DNA of 64,000 nt from positions 1-64,000 of the forward strand of contig NZ_PJZF01000026.1 of assembly GCF_002858675.1 (NCBI RefSeq). The letters are read 5' to 3'. The stretch's first letter is position 1; each line of letters starts with the position of its first letter. The translations under genes and the position numbers were made by a program. Positions 47,807 through 55,620 of this stretch are shown here, in pieces. The DNA comes from Chimaeribacter californicus (lineage in GTDB: Bacteria; Pseudomonadota; Gammaproteobacteria; Enterobacterales; Enterobacteriaceae). The notes under the pieces are model-generated. The model was not told where the DNA came from, did not search any database, and saw nothing but the letters and a program-made list of their open reading frames with translations.

Positions 47807-50800
47807 ATGGCAACACAACTACCGTCCGGCCTGCAACTGGCCGCCAGCGCGATTGACGTCAACAGCTGGTACCAGCCGGCCACGCTGACCTTCAGCAACC
47901 GCGGCTCGCAGCCGCTGGATCTTAATCAGGCCGAGCTCTGTTTTACCGCCAACGGCAGCATTGATCACTATGCGCCGGTGGGCGGCAGCCTGATGCCCGG
48001 CAAAACGCCGGATATCTCCTTTATCGATGAATGGCCGCTGAAGCACAGCCGGGTGGTGCTGGATAACGGCGGGCCGCTGCTGCTGGCTCCGGGGAAACAG
48101 GGCACGCTGGTGTTCAACCTGGCGGCCAGCCAGATCCCCTTTGAGGTGAGCCACTGGACGCTGACGCTGGCCTCCGGCGAGGCCAGCGGGCCGGTAGAAC
48201 CCGCTGAGCCGGAGGTGCCCGCCGAACCGGAAGAGCAGCCACCGGCCGACGATTTCCTGCCGGAATTACCGGACGAAGCTGATGTGCCGGACGAACCTTA
48301 TGTACCGGAGGAGCCGGACGTGCCGGATGAACCCGATGTGCCGGATGACCGCGTATTACCCGACGAGCCGGAAGAGGCGACGCCCGTCACGCCGACCCCC
48401 GGCGGCAACCCGGCAGAGGCCAGCGTGGCGGTGAGCGTCAGCGCGCTCTCTTCCAGCAGTTGGTACCAGAAAGTCACCTTCAGCCTCACCAATACCTGCC
48501 AACAGATGATTGACCTGGCGCAGGCGAAAATTGAGTTTATGGCCACCGGCCACCCAGATGAGTACAGCCCGTTCAGCGGCACCCTCTTCTCCGGCACCGC
48601 GCCCACCATCACGCGGGACGGCGGCTGGCCGCTGGAGAAAAATACGCTGGTATTGCCGTCGGGCGGCAAAATGAGCCTGGCTCCCGGCGCCACCGGTACC
48701 CTGAGCTTCAGCCTGAGCGCCACCCAGACACCGGTCACGCTGGGCGACGTGCACGTCACGCTGGTCAATGACCCGGCGCGGCAGGGCGAGCTGGTGATCG
48801 CCACCCCGGCCAGCCCGCTGGCGGGTTTCCCGCCGCCGCAGGTGATCCTGACTGACCCGGAAGGCAACCGTGAAACGCACACCCTGCAATGGAACAGCGC
48901 GCAACGCATCCAGAGCCTGAGCTATGGGCGCTACACCCTGCAACTGCCGGTCCTGGAGAATCAGGAAGCGAGCCTGACGCCGCAGCAACCGCAGCTGACG
49001 ATCGCGCTGTCAGAGAGTACGTCGCCTTACCATGCGACGCTGGCCTACCACGCGCCGCGGATTTTTGCCGCTGCCGCGCTTTCGCTGATGAGCAACAGCA
49101 GCATTAAACAGGGCAGCATCGGTATTACGCTGACCCAGGCCGGGCAGGCGGTGGCGGGCGATCACCGCCTCACGTTCGGCACGCCGCTGACCATCCACAA
49201 ACTCACGCATCAGGTGGCCTGTCAGGTGAAAATCATCACCACCTGCATCAACAACACCGAGTTTTCGGGCCTGACGGCGCTGACGTCATTTATCCCGAAT
49301 AAAAACAACGTACTGCCGGTTACCGTGGACTACCAGACCCGGCGGCTCAATACCGGCAACATGATCAAGGCCACGCTTCAGACCAGCGGTTTGCCTTCCG
49401 GCAGCCATAAACTTAACGTCTCCCTGATAAGCCCGGACGGCGCGACCCAGTACTATTTCACCCTGAACGGTACAGGCAAGCTGGCGGTGCCCTATCCGCT
49501 GGCGGCGGGTGAGTACCGCATCAGCGCGGAGAAACTGACGCTGAACGGCCGCAGCTATCTGCCGCTGCGTGACGGCCTGGTTACGGTGTCAGCCAATAAC
49601 CACGCGTTGCAGCTGACGTTTGAACAGGGAGTCGAGCTTCAGGTGCGCGGCTGGCCCGATTATCTGGCCCACGGCGGCGTGACGGTAAATTCCAACGCCT
49701 CCATAACGGCCTACAACGGCGTGCCGGTCAGCGCCATCTTCAAATACGACGGCTTTGACGGCGGCGGTGACCCGATTCCGGCGGCCGAAGTGGATAAAAA
49801 CGGCGATGGTTATCTCGATCTCGACAGCCTGCCGGTACACCGCACCTGTGCGGTAGCCCGCAACATCGCGCAGGAGGCGAACCGCCCGGTGATGCCGGTG
49901 ATGGTGGTGTACACCGCCAACGCCAGCGGCGGCAGCGCCCTGCCGGATCTCCAGGATGAGCAGCGGCTGCGTAACCATTTCGGCAGCTTTATCACCCAGT
50001 GCGTGGCAGCGCAGAGCTATAAAGATGCGGCCCACCCGGTTCCGGTGACCTTTGTGCTGAACCCCGATTTCCTCGGCGCAATGCAGCAGGAGCCCTACGG
50101 CTACACGGCGGTGCGCGGGTTGGGCAGCGTGAAGGTCAACAGCCACTTGCAGACAGCAGTGCGGGATCTCCAGCCGCTGTTGCAGTTCAGCACGCCGCTG
50201 CTGCCGACCTTCAGTGACGATCTGTACGGCTACCTGCAAGCGATTAACTTTATCGTGCGCCACTTTGCGCCGGATGTGCCGTTTGGCTGGCAGACCAACG
50301 TCTGGGCGACCGGCACTGCTGACTGGGTATTGCGGGAGAACGTGGACGCGCGCGAGCATGCTAATGCTGTGGTGGATTTCATCAACGAGCTGCGGGTCTA
50401 CCAGGGCCAGTACGCACCGGATTTCATCGTGTTTGATAAGTTCGAACGTGACTGCTTCAGCCCGGACGCGCTGGCGCACTACGGCTGGAACGCCTCGAGC
50501 TGGCTTAACTACCTGAAGCTGGTGAAATACACCGCAGCCGGGCTGAATAAACCGGCGATGATCTGGCAGATTCCCGGCGGCCACATGCCGACGGAAGAGG
50601 AGGGCACCAGCCTGATCCCCAGCACGCACTTTGCCTCCGGCGGCACTTTCTTTATGGGCGATGAACGCATCGGCAAGGATGTTTCCGCTATTTACGCCGG
50701 GCTGCGCAACACGGCGATTAACCCGGTGAACTACGGCGTAAGCCGGGTGGGCGAGTTCCTGCAACGTGACAACGGCTATGACTGGTCACAGCAGCAGGTC

Positions 50801-50953
50801 TACAACCTGCCGGACTACAATATCTTCGCGATATTGTGGGGCGGCGGTTCGACCGTCAGCATCACCACCATCCACTCCAACGGCGACGACGGCGGCTGGC
50901 TGGCAGAGAAAATGCGCGCCTACTACCAGGCACCCTGCTACTTTACGCGATAG
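47807..50953 (+). CDS. Large protein with two carbohydrate-binding-like domains, Pro/Asp/Glu linker and a TIM-barrel-like hydrolase region
   Basis: A 1048-residue protein I cannot name. Residues about 10-122 and 205-322 are two related beta-sandwich-like repeats; both have SxWYQ near the start, a WPL motif mid-domain and a LAPG-x-GTL turn. They resemble cellulose/chitin-binding modules. Between them lies an acidic proline linker (128-202, repeated PDEPDVP). Residues about 323-610 look like further beta domains. An EF-hand-like loop DKNGDGYLDLDS is at 663-674. Residues about 615-1040 have TIM-barrel/glycosidase-like features, with acidic residues in FIVFDKFERD (874-882). No signal peptide or transmembrane segment is visible. 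It is a single gene between lysS and tRNA-Gly. Confidence 0.7.
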   Translation: MATQLPSGLQLAASAIDVNSWYQPATLTFSNRGSQPLDLNQAELCFTANGSIDHYAPVGGSLMPGKTPDISFIDEWPLKHSRVVLDNGGPLLLAPGKQGTLVFNLAASQIPFEVSHWTLTLASGEASGPVEPAEPEVPAEPEEQPPADDFLPELPDEADVPDEPYVPEEPDVPDEPDVPDDRVLPDEPEEATPVTPTPGGNPAEASVAVSVSALSSSSWYQKVTFSLTNTCQQMIDLAQAKIEFMATGHPDEYSPFSGTLFSGTAPTITRDGGWPLEKNTLVLPSGGKMSLAPGATGTLSFSLSATQTPVTLGDVHVTLVNDPARQGELVIATPASPLAGFPPPQVILTDPEGNRETHTLQWNSAQRIQSLSYGRYTLQLPVLENQEASLTPQQPQLTIALSESTSPYHATLAYHAPRIFAAAALSLMSNSSIKQGSIGITLTQAGQAVAGDHRLTFGTPLTIHKLTHQVACQVKIITTCINNTEFSGLTALTSFIPNKNNVLPVTVDYQTRRLNTGNMIKATLQTSGLPSGSHKLNVSLISPDGATQYYFTLNGTGKLAVPYPLAAGEYRISAEKLTLNGRSYLPLRDGLVTVSANNHALQLTFEQGVELQVRGWPDYLAHGGVTVNSNASITAYNGVPVSAIFKYDGFDGGGDPIPAAEVDKNGDGYLDLDSLPVHRTCAVARNIAQEANRPVMPVMVVYTANASGGSALPDLQDEQRLRNHFGSFITQCVAAQSYKDAAHPVPVTFVLNPDFLGAMQQEPYGYTAVRGLGSVKVNSHLQTAVRDLQPLLQFSTPLLPTFSDDLYGYLQAINFIVRHFAPDVPFGWQTNVWATGTADWVLRENVDAREHANAVVDFINELRVYQGQYAPDFIVFDKFERDCFSPDALAHYGWNASSWLNYLKLVKYTAAGLNKPAMIWQIPGGHMPTEEEGTSLIPSTHFASGGTFFMGDERIGKDVSAIYAGLRNTAINPVNYGVSRVGEFLQRDNGYDWSQQQVYNLPDYNIFAILWGGGSTVSITTIHSNGDDGGWLAEKMRAYYQAPCYFTR
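48188..48415 (+). repeat. Proline/acid-rich linker repeats inside the large protein gene
   Basis: The segment encodes residues about 128-203, dominated by degenerate copies of a short unit reading Pro-Asp-Glu-Pro-x-Val. The DNA copies (around GATGTGCCGGATGAACC) are similar enough to allow slippage, so linker length may vary between strains. Confidence 0.6.
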
Positions 50954-50982
50954 GTTTTTGTACCAAAATGCACTGACTGCTC

Positions 50983-51010
50983 AAAACACCGCCAATTGGC
51001 GGTGTTTTAC
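50983..51010 (+). terminator. Intrinsic terminator of the large protein gene
   Basis: Perfect 11-bp stem AAAACACCGCC/GGCGGTGTTTT with an AATT loop, 30 bp after the stop. The flanking A and T tracts make it potentially bidirectional. Confidence 0.85.
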
Positions 51011-51013
51011 TGC

Positions 51014-51041
51014 TTGTCACTCAGCGAGTTAGGGTTATAAT
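51014..51041 (+). promoter_or_regulatory. Promoter of tRNA-Gly
   Basis: TTGTCA (51014-51019) and a perfect TATAAT (51036-51041) are spaced 16 bp apart. A GC-rich discriminator (GCGC) follows, as in stringently controlled stable-RNA promoters. The mature tRNA starts 17 bp downstream. Confidence 0.75.
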
Positions 51042-51058
51042 GCGCAACGCACACCGAT

Positions 51059-51132
51059 GCGGGTGTAGTTCAATGGTAGAACGGCAGCTTCCCAAGCTGC
51101 ATACGAGGGTTCGATTCCCTTCACCCGCTCCA
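51059..51132 (+). tRNA. glyU: tRNA-Gly (anticodon CCC)
   Basis: 74 nt including encoded CCA. The acceptor stem GCGGGTG pairs with CACCCGC, the D-arm contains AATGGTAGAAC, the anticodon loop TTCCCAA holds CCC at 51091-51093, and the T-arm is GAGGGTTCGATTCCCTT. It matches E. coli glyU apart from compensatory changes. An AT-rich patch begins just downstream. Confidence 0.97.
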
Positions 51133-51356
51133 AAAACACCTCCGGCAATACCTTCTGACCTCTACCCAAACCCAGCTATAGCAAGGCTTTCAGCGCTTTT
51201 AGGCATTTCTACGTCCTGTACCGCTCATTGCATCCTCTATAATAATGTGTATAGGACAGGGCTAAAGACCTCTTTTCTATACACGCTATGGCCTTTTCAT
51301 GAGTCCTGATGATTTTAAATTTCATCATATAAAAACAGATAGGCGGGCAAAGACAT
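51133..51356. other. AT-rich non-coding stretch after the tRNA
   Basis: Base composition drops sharply relative to the flanks. I found no integrase fragment and no repeat of the tRNA 3' end. Together with 51357-52000 it looks like acquired DNA at a tRNA hotspot. Confidence 0.4.
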
Positions 51357-51806
51357 TTATTTAACTCCTTTTATAGTGCTGCTTTTATCTACACTAAACT
51401 CAGCTTTATACTTAATATCGTTAAGAATATAATTGAGATCGTAGGCCACATTTTCTTTTAAAGTAACACTATTGATACATGTGTCTGGGTACGCTCTTTT
51501 TATATCTACTGCAACTGCTAATGGCGGGGCATAGTTATTTTCAGAAGAACTCAATAAATAGTAGGTAAGTATATCGCCAGGTGTTGATTTGATACAAATA
51601 AGGCGATTTCCTTCCAGATAAACAGTGCCTTTGTTCCGGAACTCTAAACGGTCACCTACGCAGCTAGAAAGAGATAAAATAAATATAAGCGGTATAACGG
51701 CTCTTTTAAATAAGGGGATTTTCCTGAGGTGTGTTGATATTTTTAAATTGTAGTCATTATATTTTTCTGAGGTGATTCTTTTTATATTTATTCTCTTATG
51801 TATCAT
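51357..51806 (-). CDS. Putative lipoprotein resembling T6SS immunity proteins
   Basis: The 149-residue frame contains a hydrophobic signal segment (AVIPLIFILSLSSC) ending in a lipobox, followed by VGDRLEF. Small periplasmic lipoproteins starting C-x-GDRL with a short beta-sandwich are annotated in other enterobacteria as putative type VI secretion immunity proteins; this link is from memory of the family pattern. About 35 Lys-rich residues precede the hydrophobic core, far too long for a signal n-region, and no standard start codon lies near it, so the true start is lost or non-canonical. Very AT-rich codons unlike neighbours. No effector gene is adjacent. Confidence 0.5.
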   Translation of the reverse strand: MIHKRINIKRITSEKYNDYNLKISTHLRKIPLFKRAVIPLIFILSLSSCVGDRLEFRNKGTVYLEGNRLICIKSTPGDILTYYLLSSSENNYAPPLAVAVDIKRAYPDTCINSVTLKENVAYDLNYILNDIKYKAEFSVDKSSTIKGVK

Positions 51807-52114
51807 CCTATTAATTCCTTGTTATAAGTAATCCAATGAACACTATCCTATCAATATGATATTTTTAAAAATTGAACAATGTCTCTTTTTTGCAGAAACA
51901 GCAGATCTGCAAGAATGGGTCGCTGTGAGTCTTTTTGAGAGCGTACTCTTCCCTGTTTCCCGCCCCCGCCTTGCAATCCCCGTCAATGGACTATACTGAA
52001 AACAGCGTAACGCTTTGCATAACCCTGTGAGGTACATCGAATTTTTAGCGTCAGGCTGCGGCCTGGCACCCTTTCTCAGGCGAGATTCGCCGTCAGATAA
52101 CAGGAGACAGACCC
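51807..52114. promoter_or_regulatory. Region between the lipoprotein and SDR genes
   Basis: About 300 bp without a gene. The AT-rich composition ends near 51950, where core-like GC content resumes. It contains the SDR promoter candidate (51971-51997). Confidence 0.4.
51971..51997 (+). promoter_or_regulatory. Candidate promoter of the SDR-manA operon
   Basis: TTGCAA (51971-51976) and CTATACT ending at 51997, spacing 15. The extended CTATACT -10 is favoured by sigma-S, which would suit a general-stress dehydrogenase. Confidence 0.4.
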
Positions 52115-52972
52115 ATGACAAACCGTCCTACTCCCCCACAACCTGAACAGCAGCAATCCGTACCGGGCACCATTTTTGACATGAAACCGACACCGGATCA
52201 TGGTGAAACCAGCTACAAAGGCTCCGGCCGGCTGGCGGGCAAGAAAGCCATCATCACCGGCGGCGACTCCGGCATCGGCCGGGCGGTGGCGATTGCCTAT
52301 GCCCGCGAAGGGGCAGATGTGTTGATCTCCTACCTGAACGAACATGAAGACGCCAAAGATACCGCGCGGCTGGTGGAAGAAGCCGGGCAGAAAGCAGTGC
52401 TGGTACCCGGTGACCTGACCGAGGCCGAACATTGCCGTGCGGTGGTAAACAAAGCGGTAGAGGAATTTGGCCGCATCGACATCATCGTGAACAACGCCGC
52501 CTTCCAGATGGTGCGCCAGTCGCTGGATGAGATCAGCGAGGAAGAGTTCGACCGCACGATGAAAACCAACATCTATGCGATGTTCCGCATCGTGAAAGCC
52601 GCCGTGCCGCATATGCCGAAAGGCAGTTCGATCATCAGTACCACCTCGATCAACGCCGACCAGCCGAAACCGATGCTGGTGGCGTACTCCGCCACCAAAT
52701 CCGCGATCCTGAATATGTCCGGCAGCCTGGCGCAGTTACTGGCCGAGAAGGGCATCCGTTCCAATACCGTGGCCCCCGGCCCGATCTGGACGCCGCTTAT
52801 CCCTGCTACCATGCCCGCCGATCAGGTCAAAGAGCTGGGCAGCGCCATGCCGATCAAACGTGTCGGCCAACCGGCTGAACTGGCCGCGCCGTACGTGATG
52901 CTGGCCAGCGACGAAGCGAGCTACATCTCCGGTGCCAACATCGCCGTAACAGGTGGTCAGCCCATTATCTGA
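52115..52972 (+). CDS. SDR-family oxidoreductase (YghA/general-stress type)
   Basis: 285-residue classical SDR with the N-terminal extension typical of this subfamily (PGTIFDMKPTPDHGE). Motifs are ITGGDSGIGRAVAIAYA, NNAAFQ in place of NNAG, the Ser of STTSINA, and YSATKSAILNM with Tyr and Lys. Similar proteins are annotated as glucose/ribitol or aldehyde-type dehydrogenases and are often induced by stress; the substrate is unknown. The ATG follows AGGAGACAG. manA begins 18 bp downstream. Confidence 0.83.
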   Translation: MTNRPTPPQPEQQQSVPGTIFDMKPTPDHGETSYKGSGRLAGKKAIITGGDSGIGRAVAIAYAREGADVLISYLNEHEDAKDTARLVEEAGQKAVLVPGDLTEAEHCRAVVNKAVEEFGRIDIIVNNAAFQMVRQSLDEISEEEFDRTMKTNIYAMFRIVKAAVPHMPKGSSIISTTSINADQPKPMLVAYSATKSAILNMSGSLAQLLAEKGIRSNTVAPGPIWTPLIPATMPADQVKELGSAMPIKRVGQPAELAAPYVMLASDEASYISGANIAVTGGQPII

Positions 52973-52990
52973 TGTCAGCGGGAGGTACGC

Positions 52991-54058
52991 ATGAAGGCTT
53001 ATCCTTTATCGCTGACCCTGCCGCTCGCCACCCACGTTTTTGGCGGGCATAACATCAGGGAAAGACTGGGCAAGGCAGGGTTGCCGGAAGGCCGTATCGC
53101 GGAAACCTGGGAGGTCAGCGATGTTGACGGCATGATCGCCACGGTGAAAAACGGGGAGCTGGCAGGCCAGACCCTGCGTGAACTCACCGAACGTTACCCC
53201 GATCATCTGGTCGCGCCCGGCTGGCGCGGCCCCCATTTTCCGTTGTTGACCAAGTTTATTGACGGCAACGGCATGCTGCCGGTGCACCTGCACGCCAATG
53301 ACGAAGCCGCCGCCCGGTTGGAAAAGCAGCCGAACGGCAAAACCGAGGCGTGGCATATTCTCTGGGCGGCAGAGGGGGCCACCTGCCTGTTGGGCGTTAA
53401 ACCGGACGTTGACCGGGTAACCCTGCGCAGCGCGCTGCTGGACGGCGACTACGACGCGGTGATGTACCGTTACCCGGTACGCGCCGGTGACACCTTCTAC
53501 GTGCCGGGCGGCATGTTGCATTCGTTTGGGCCGGACACGCTGATCTATGAGATCGAGCAGACCTCCAACATCCAGCAACACGCGATGCCGTGGAAAATGG
53601 AGGATGGCACGCGCCTCGCCAGGGCGACACAGGAGAAGAACATCGATGCGCTGCTCGACGAGCTGCGCCCGGATCTTGTGTCGTTACCGCACCCGGGGCT
53701 GCTGCGTGAAGAGACGCCCGCCTGCCGCCGCGTGATGTGCTGTGCCGGGCCTTACTTTGCGCTGGAGCGCTGGCAGCTCAGCGCGCGTTATGACTACCGG
53801 TTCAGCAGCGTGCGGCTGGTCGCCAACATCGGCGAACCGTGCGCGCTGGAGGCCAACGGCGAACGCTACCCGCTGGGGCGGGCCGAAAGCCTGCTGCTGC
53901 CGGCGGCACTGGGGCAGGTGACGTTCCACGGCTCCGGCGAGGTGCTGGTAGGGTATGTGCCGGATCTGGAAAATGAGGTACGCGCACCGCTGCGTGCACA
54001 AGGCTGTGACGACCAGACGATCCGGTTGCTGGGTGATGTGTGGGATGAGCGGCGCTGA
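52991..54058 (+). CDS. Mannose-6-phosphate isomerase, class I-like
   Basis: Zinc-dependent interconversion of mannose 6-phosphate and fructose 6-phosphate. The 355-residue cupin protein has ETWEVSD, the metal-site block LPVHLHANDEAA (two His), GKTEAWHIL (Glu), and a later His in VPGGMLHSFG. It resembles the shorter Bacillus-type ManA more than the 391-residue E. coli enzyme. It is the second gene after the SDR and 41 bp before a 59-residue ORF. Confidence 0.82.
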   Translation: MKAYPLSLTLPLATHVFGGHNIRERLGKAGLPEGRIAETWEVSDVDGMIATVKNGELAGQTLRELTERYPDHLVAPGWRGPHFPLLTKFIDGNGMLPVHLHANDEAAARLEKQPNGKTEAWHILWAAEGATCLLGVKPDVDRVTLRSALLDGDYDAVMYRYPVRAGDTFYVPGGMLHSFGPDTLIYEIEQTSNIQQHAMPWKMEDGTRLARATQEKNIDALLDELRPDLVSLPHPGLLREETPACRRVMCCAGPYFALERWQLSARYDYRFSSVRLVANIGEPCALEANGERYPLGRAESLLLPAALGQVTFHGSGEVLVGYVPDLENEVRAPLRAQGCDDQTIRLLGDVWDERR

Positions 54059-54099
54059 CACCGGCCGCCGACCGTAAACAAGCTAACAAAGGAGCAGAA

Positions 54100-54279
54100 A
54101 TGAGCGCCAGTTATAAAGTGGTATTTGAGCGTAAAGACGGCAGCCATGCCAGTGCGGAAGAGCTGGTGATCGTAAGTGACCAGGAACTCACGGACAAAAG
54201 CCCGGAAGTGCTGGAGAAAGCAAAACAGAAAACCGGCGGCGAAGAGGTGAAGATTATCTCCGTGGTGCCGGTTCCCTGA
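54100..54279 (+). CDS. Conserved-looking small protein, 59 residues
   Basis: A short gene with a strong Shine-Dalgarno (AAAGGAG, six bases before ATG) directly after manA. The product is MSASYKVVFERKDG..., charged, Lys/Glu-rich, ending IISVVPVP; it looks like a small alpha/beta protein without signal or membrane segment. I do not recognise the family. Codon use is like the neighbours. Its stop codon lies in a tandemly repeated 20-bp unit. Confidence 0.6.
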   Translation: MSASYKVVFERKDGSHASAEELVIVSDQELTDKSPEVLEKAKQKTGGEEVKIISVVPVP

Positions 54280-54308
54280 GCCCGATCGCGGTTCCCTGAC
54301 CCGGTGGC
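54269..54308 (+). repeat. Tandem duplication across the stop of the 59-residue gene
   Basis: CGGTTCCCTGA occurs at 54269-54279 and again at 54289-54299 in a 20-bp period (partial match in the rest of the unit). The first copy contains the gene's TGA; the second ends 10 bp before the convergent GST gene. Confidence 0.75.
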
Positions 54309-54309
54309 G

Positions 54310-54945
54310 TTATAGCCAGCCGGTCAGTGCCTCGCGCGCCTGCAGCTGTTGGTAGGCGGGGCGCGCGGTTAACCGTTTTGCATACGCCTTCAGCCGCGGC
54401 CACTGCGTGGCCGGTTTCGCCATATCGCGCGACCAGCGCATCAGCATCACCGCCATAAAATCCACCGCAGAGAGCGCATCCCCCACCAGAAACTCCCCAT
54501 TGCGGCCTAATTGGGCGTCCAGGGTTTCCCATGCCTGTTCAATACGCCGCTGGGCCAGTTGCCGCACGGCGGGGGCCAGTTCGGCCGCGCCATCCTGATC
54601 GGCATAAAACCAGTCGCGCATCGCAGGCAGCAGGGTATTGGCGAAAAAGATCATCGTCTCCAGCCACACCGCACGGTGCTCACTGCCGGGCAGCGGGGCC
54701 AGCCCGCCTTCAGGGTGGCGCTCTGCCAGCAGCATCAGCAGGGCGGTGGACTCGCACACTGTCTCCCCCTCGACAAACAGCGCCGGCACGCGGCCCGACG
54801 GGCTGATTTTACGGTACTCACGCGAGTGCTGTTCACCCTCATGTAACTTGACCCACACGGCGTCAAACGGCACGCCCAACTCCAGCAACATCCAGTGCAC
54901 CGCCATACTGGCCGAACCCGGCGAATAAAAAAGAACGTAATTCAT
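54310..54945 (-). CDS. Glutathione S-transferase-like protein
   Basis: 211-residue GST fold: an N-terminal thioredoxin-like domain (MNYVLFYSPGSASMAVHWML, with a Ser/Tyr near the N-terminus; SPSGRVPALF gives the cis-Pro, and the Glu-Ser pair lies in VCESTALLM), then an all-alpha C-terminal domain with FLVGDALSAVDFMAVMLM. The start at 54945 is chosen because it matches the GST N-terminus; an in-frame extension overlaps the divergent regulator's operators. The substrate is unknown. It is divergent from an HxlR-type regulator, the likely controller. Confidence 0.85.
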   Translation of the reverse strand: MNYVLFYSPGSASMAVHWMLLELGVPFDAVWVKLHEGEQHSREYRKISPSGRVPALFVEGETVCESTALLMLLAERHPEGGLAPLPGSEHRAVWLETMIFFANTLLPAMRDWFYADQDGAAELAPAVRQLAQRRIEQAWETLDAQLGRNGEFLVGDALSAVDFMAVMLMRWSRDMAKPATQWPRLKAYAKRLTARPAYQQLQAREALTGWL

Positions 54946-55039
54946 GGTGCACACCTCAGGAAATAGTGAATCCACCGTAACAGCCGTGATGGCCGGGGCG
55001 CAAGGAGAGCCGGGCGAATGCGCATCTGATGCGAGTGAA

Positions 55040-55052
55040 TTGCATAATGCAA
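55040..55052. promoter_or_regulatory. HxlR operator candidate 1
   Basis: Perfect 13-bp palindrome TTGCATAATGCAA between the divergent GST and regulator genes. The same core recurs 32 bp away. Confidence 0.6.
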
Positions 55053-55070
55053 GTGACTTGGGTAGAGTGG

Positions 55071-55085
55071 CTTGCATTATGCAAG
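55071..55085. promoter_or_regulatory. HxlR operator candidate 2
   Basis: Perfect 15-bp palindrome CTTGCATTATGCAAG. Its core equals the first palindrome and its centre is 32 bp (about three helical turns) from it. It ends 11 bp before the regulator's ATG, so bound protein would hinder its own expression. Confidence 0.6.
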
Positions 55086-55095
55086 TGAGGTGCTG

Positions 55096-55620
55096 ATGAA
55101 ACGCAAAAACTTACGCGAAGAGCGCTGCCCGATTGCGCGCAGCCTGGAGCGCGTCGGCGAGTGGTGGAGCCTGTTGATTATCCGTGATGCCTTCCACGGC
55201 CTCTGCCGCTTTGATGAATTCCAGCAGAGCCTGGCGATAGCGCCGAACATCCTCAGCCGCCGGCTGGCGACGCTGGTTGAAAATGGGTTGCTGGAAAAGC
55301 ACCCCTACAGCACCCGGCCGCTGCGTTATGAATACCGGCTGACGCCTGCCGGGCGCGGGCTGGGGCCGGTGTTGTTCACGTTGTTGCAGTGGGGCAATAC
55401 CCATTTTTCGCCGGAGGGGGCCAGCATCGCGCTGGCGGAGCGCACCACCGGCACGGTGGTGGAACCGACCCTGTTTGATCTGGTTCACCAGAAACCCATC
55501 AGCCTGGAGACCCACCAGCTGGTGGCCGGCCCGGCTGCCGATAGAAAAATGACGGCCCGTATCGCACGGGCCGCCGCACAGCATCAGGCTGATTCAGCCA
55601 CAAAGGAGAGTACACCATGA
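55096..55620 (+). CDS. HxlR-family transcriptional regulator
   Basis: 174-residue winged-helix regulator. The HxlR hallmarks are CPIARSLERVGEWWSLLIIRDAF near the N-terminus (in part; the Cys is typical of redox- or aldehyde-sensing members), FDEFQQSLAIAPNILSRRLATL as the HTH, and the wing RYEYRLTPAGR. A C-terminal extension of about 55 residues follows the core. The ATG at 55096 is preferred; an upstream in-frame start would lie in the operator. It overlaps the next gene in ATGA. Confidence 0.87.
   Translation: MKRKNLREERCPIARSLERVGEWWSLLIIRDAFHGLCRFDEFQQSLAIAPNILSRRLATLVENGLLEKHPYSTRPLRYEYRLTPAGRGLGPVLFTLLQWGNTHFSPEGASIALAERTTGTVVEPTLFDLVHQKPISLETHQLVAGPAADRKMTARIARAAAQHQADSATKESTP

Noticed and set aside
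51133-51356. Integrase remnant or duplicated tRNA end marking an integrated element
   Set aside because: No recombinase motif in any frame and no second copy of the tRNA 3' sequence in the following kilobase.
37226-54308. CRISPR array or REP/ERIC elements as explanation for the tandem repeats
   Set aside because: Units are 18-24 bp directly abutting or short-period without unique spacers, differ at each locus, and are tied to stop codons. None resembles REP or ERIC consensus.
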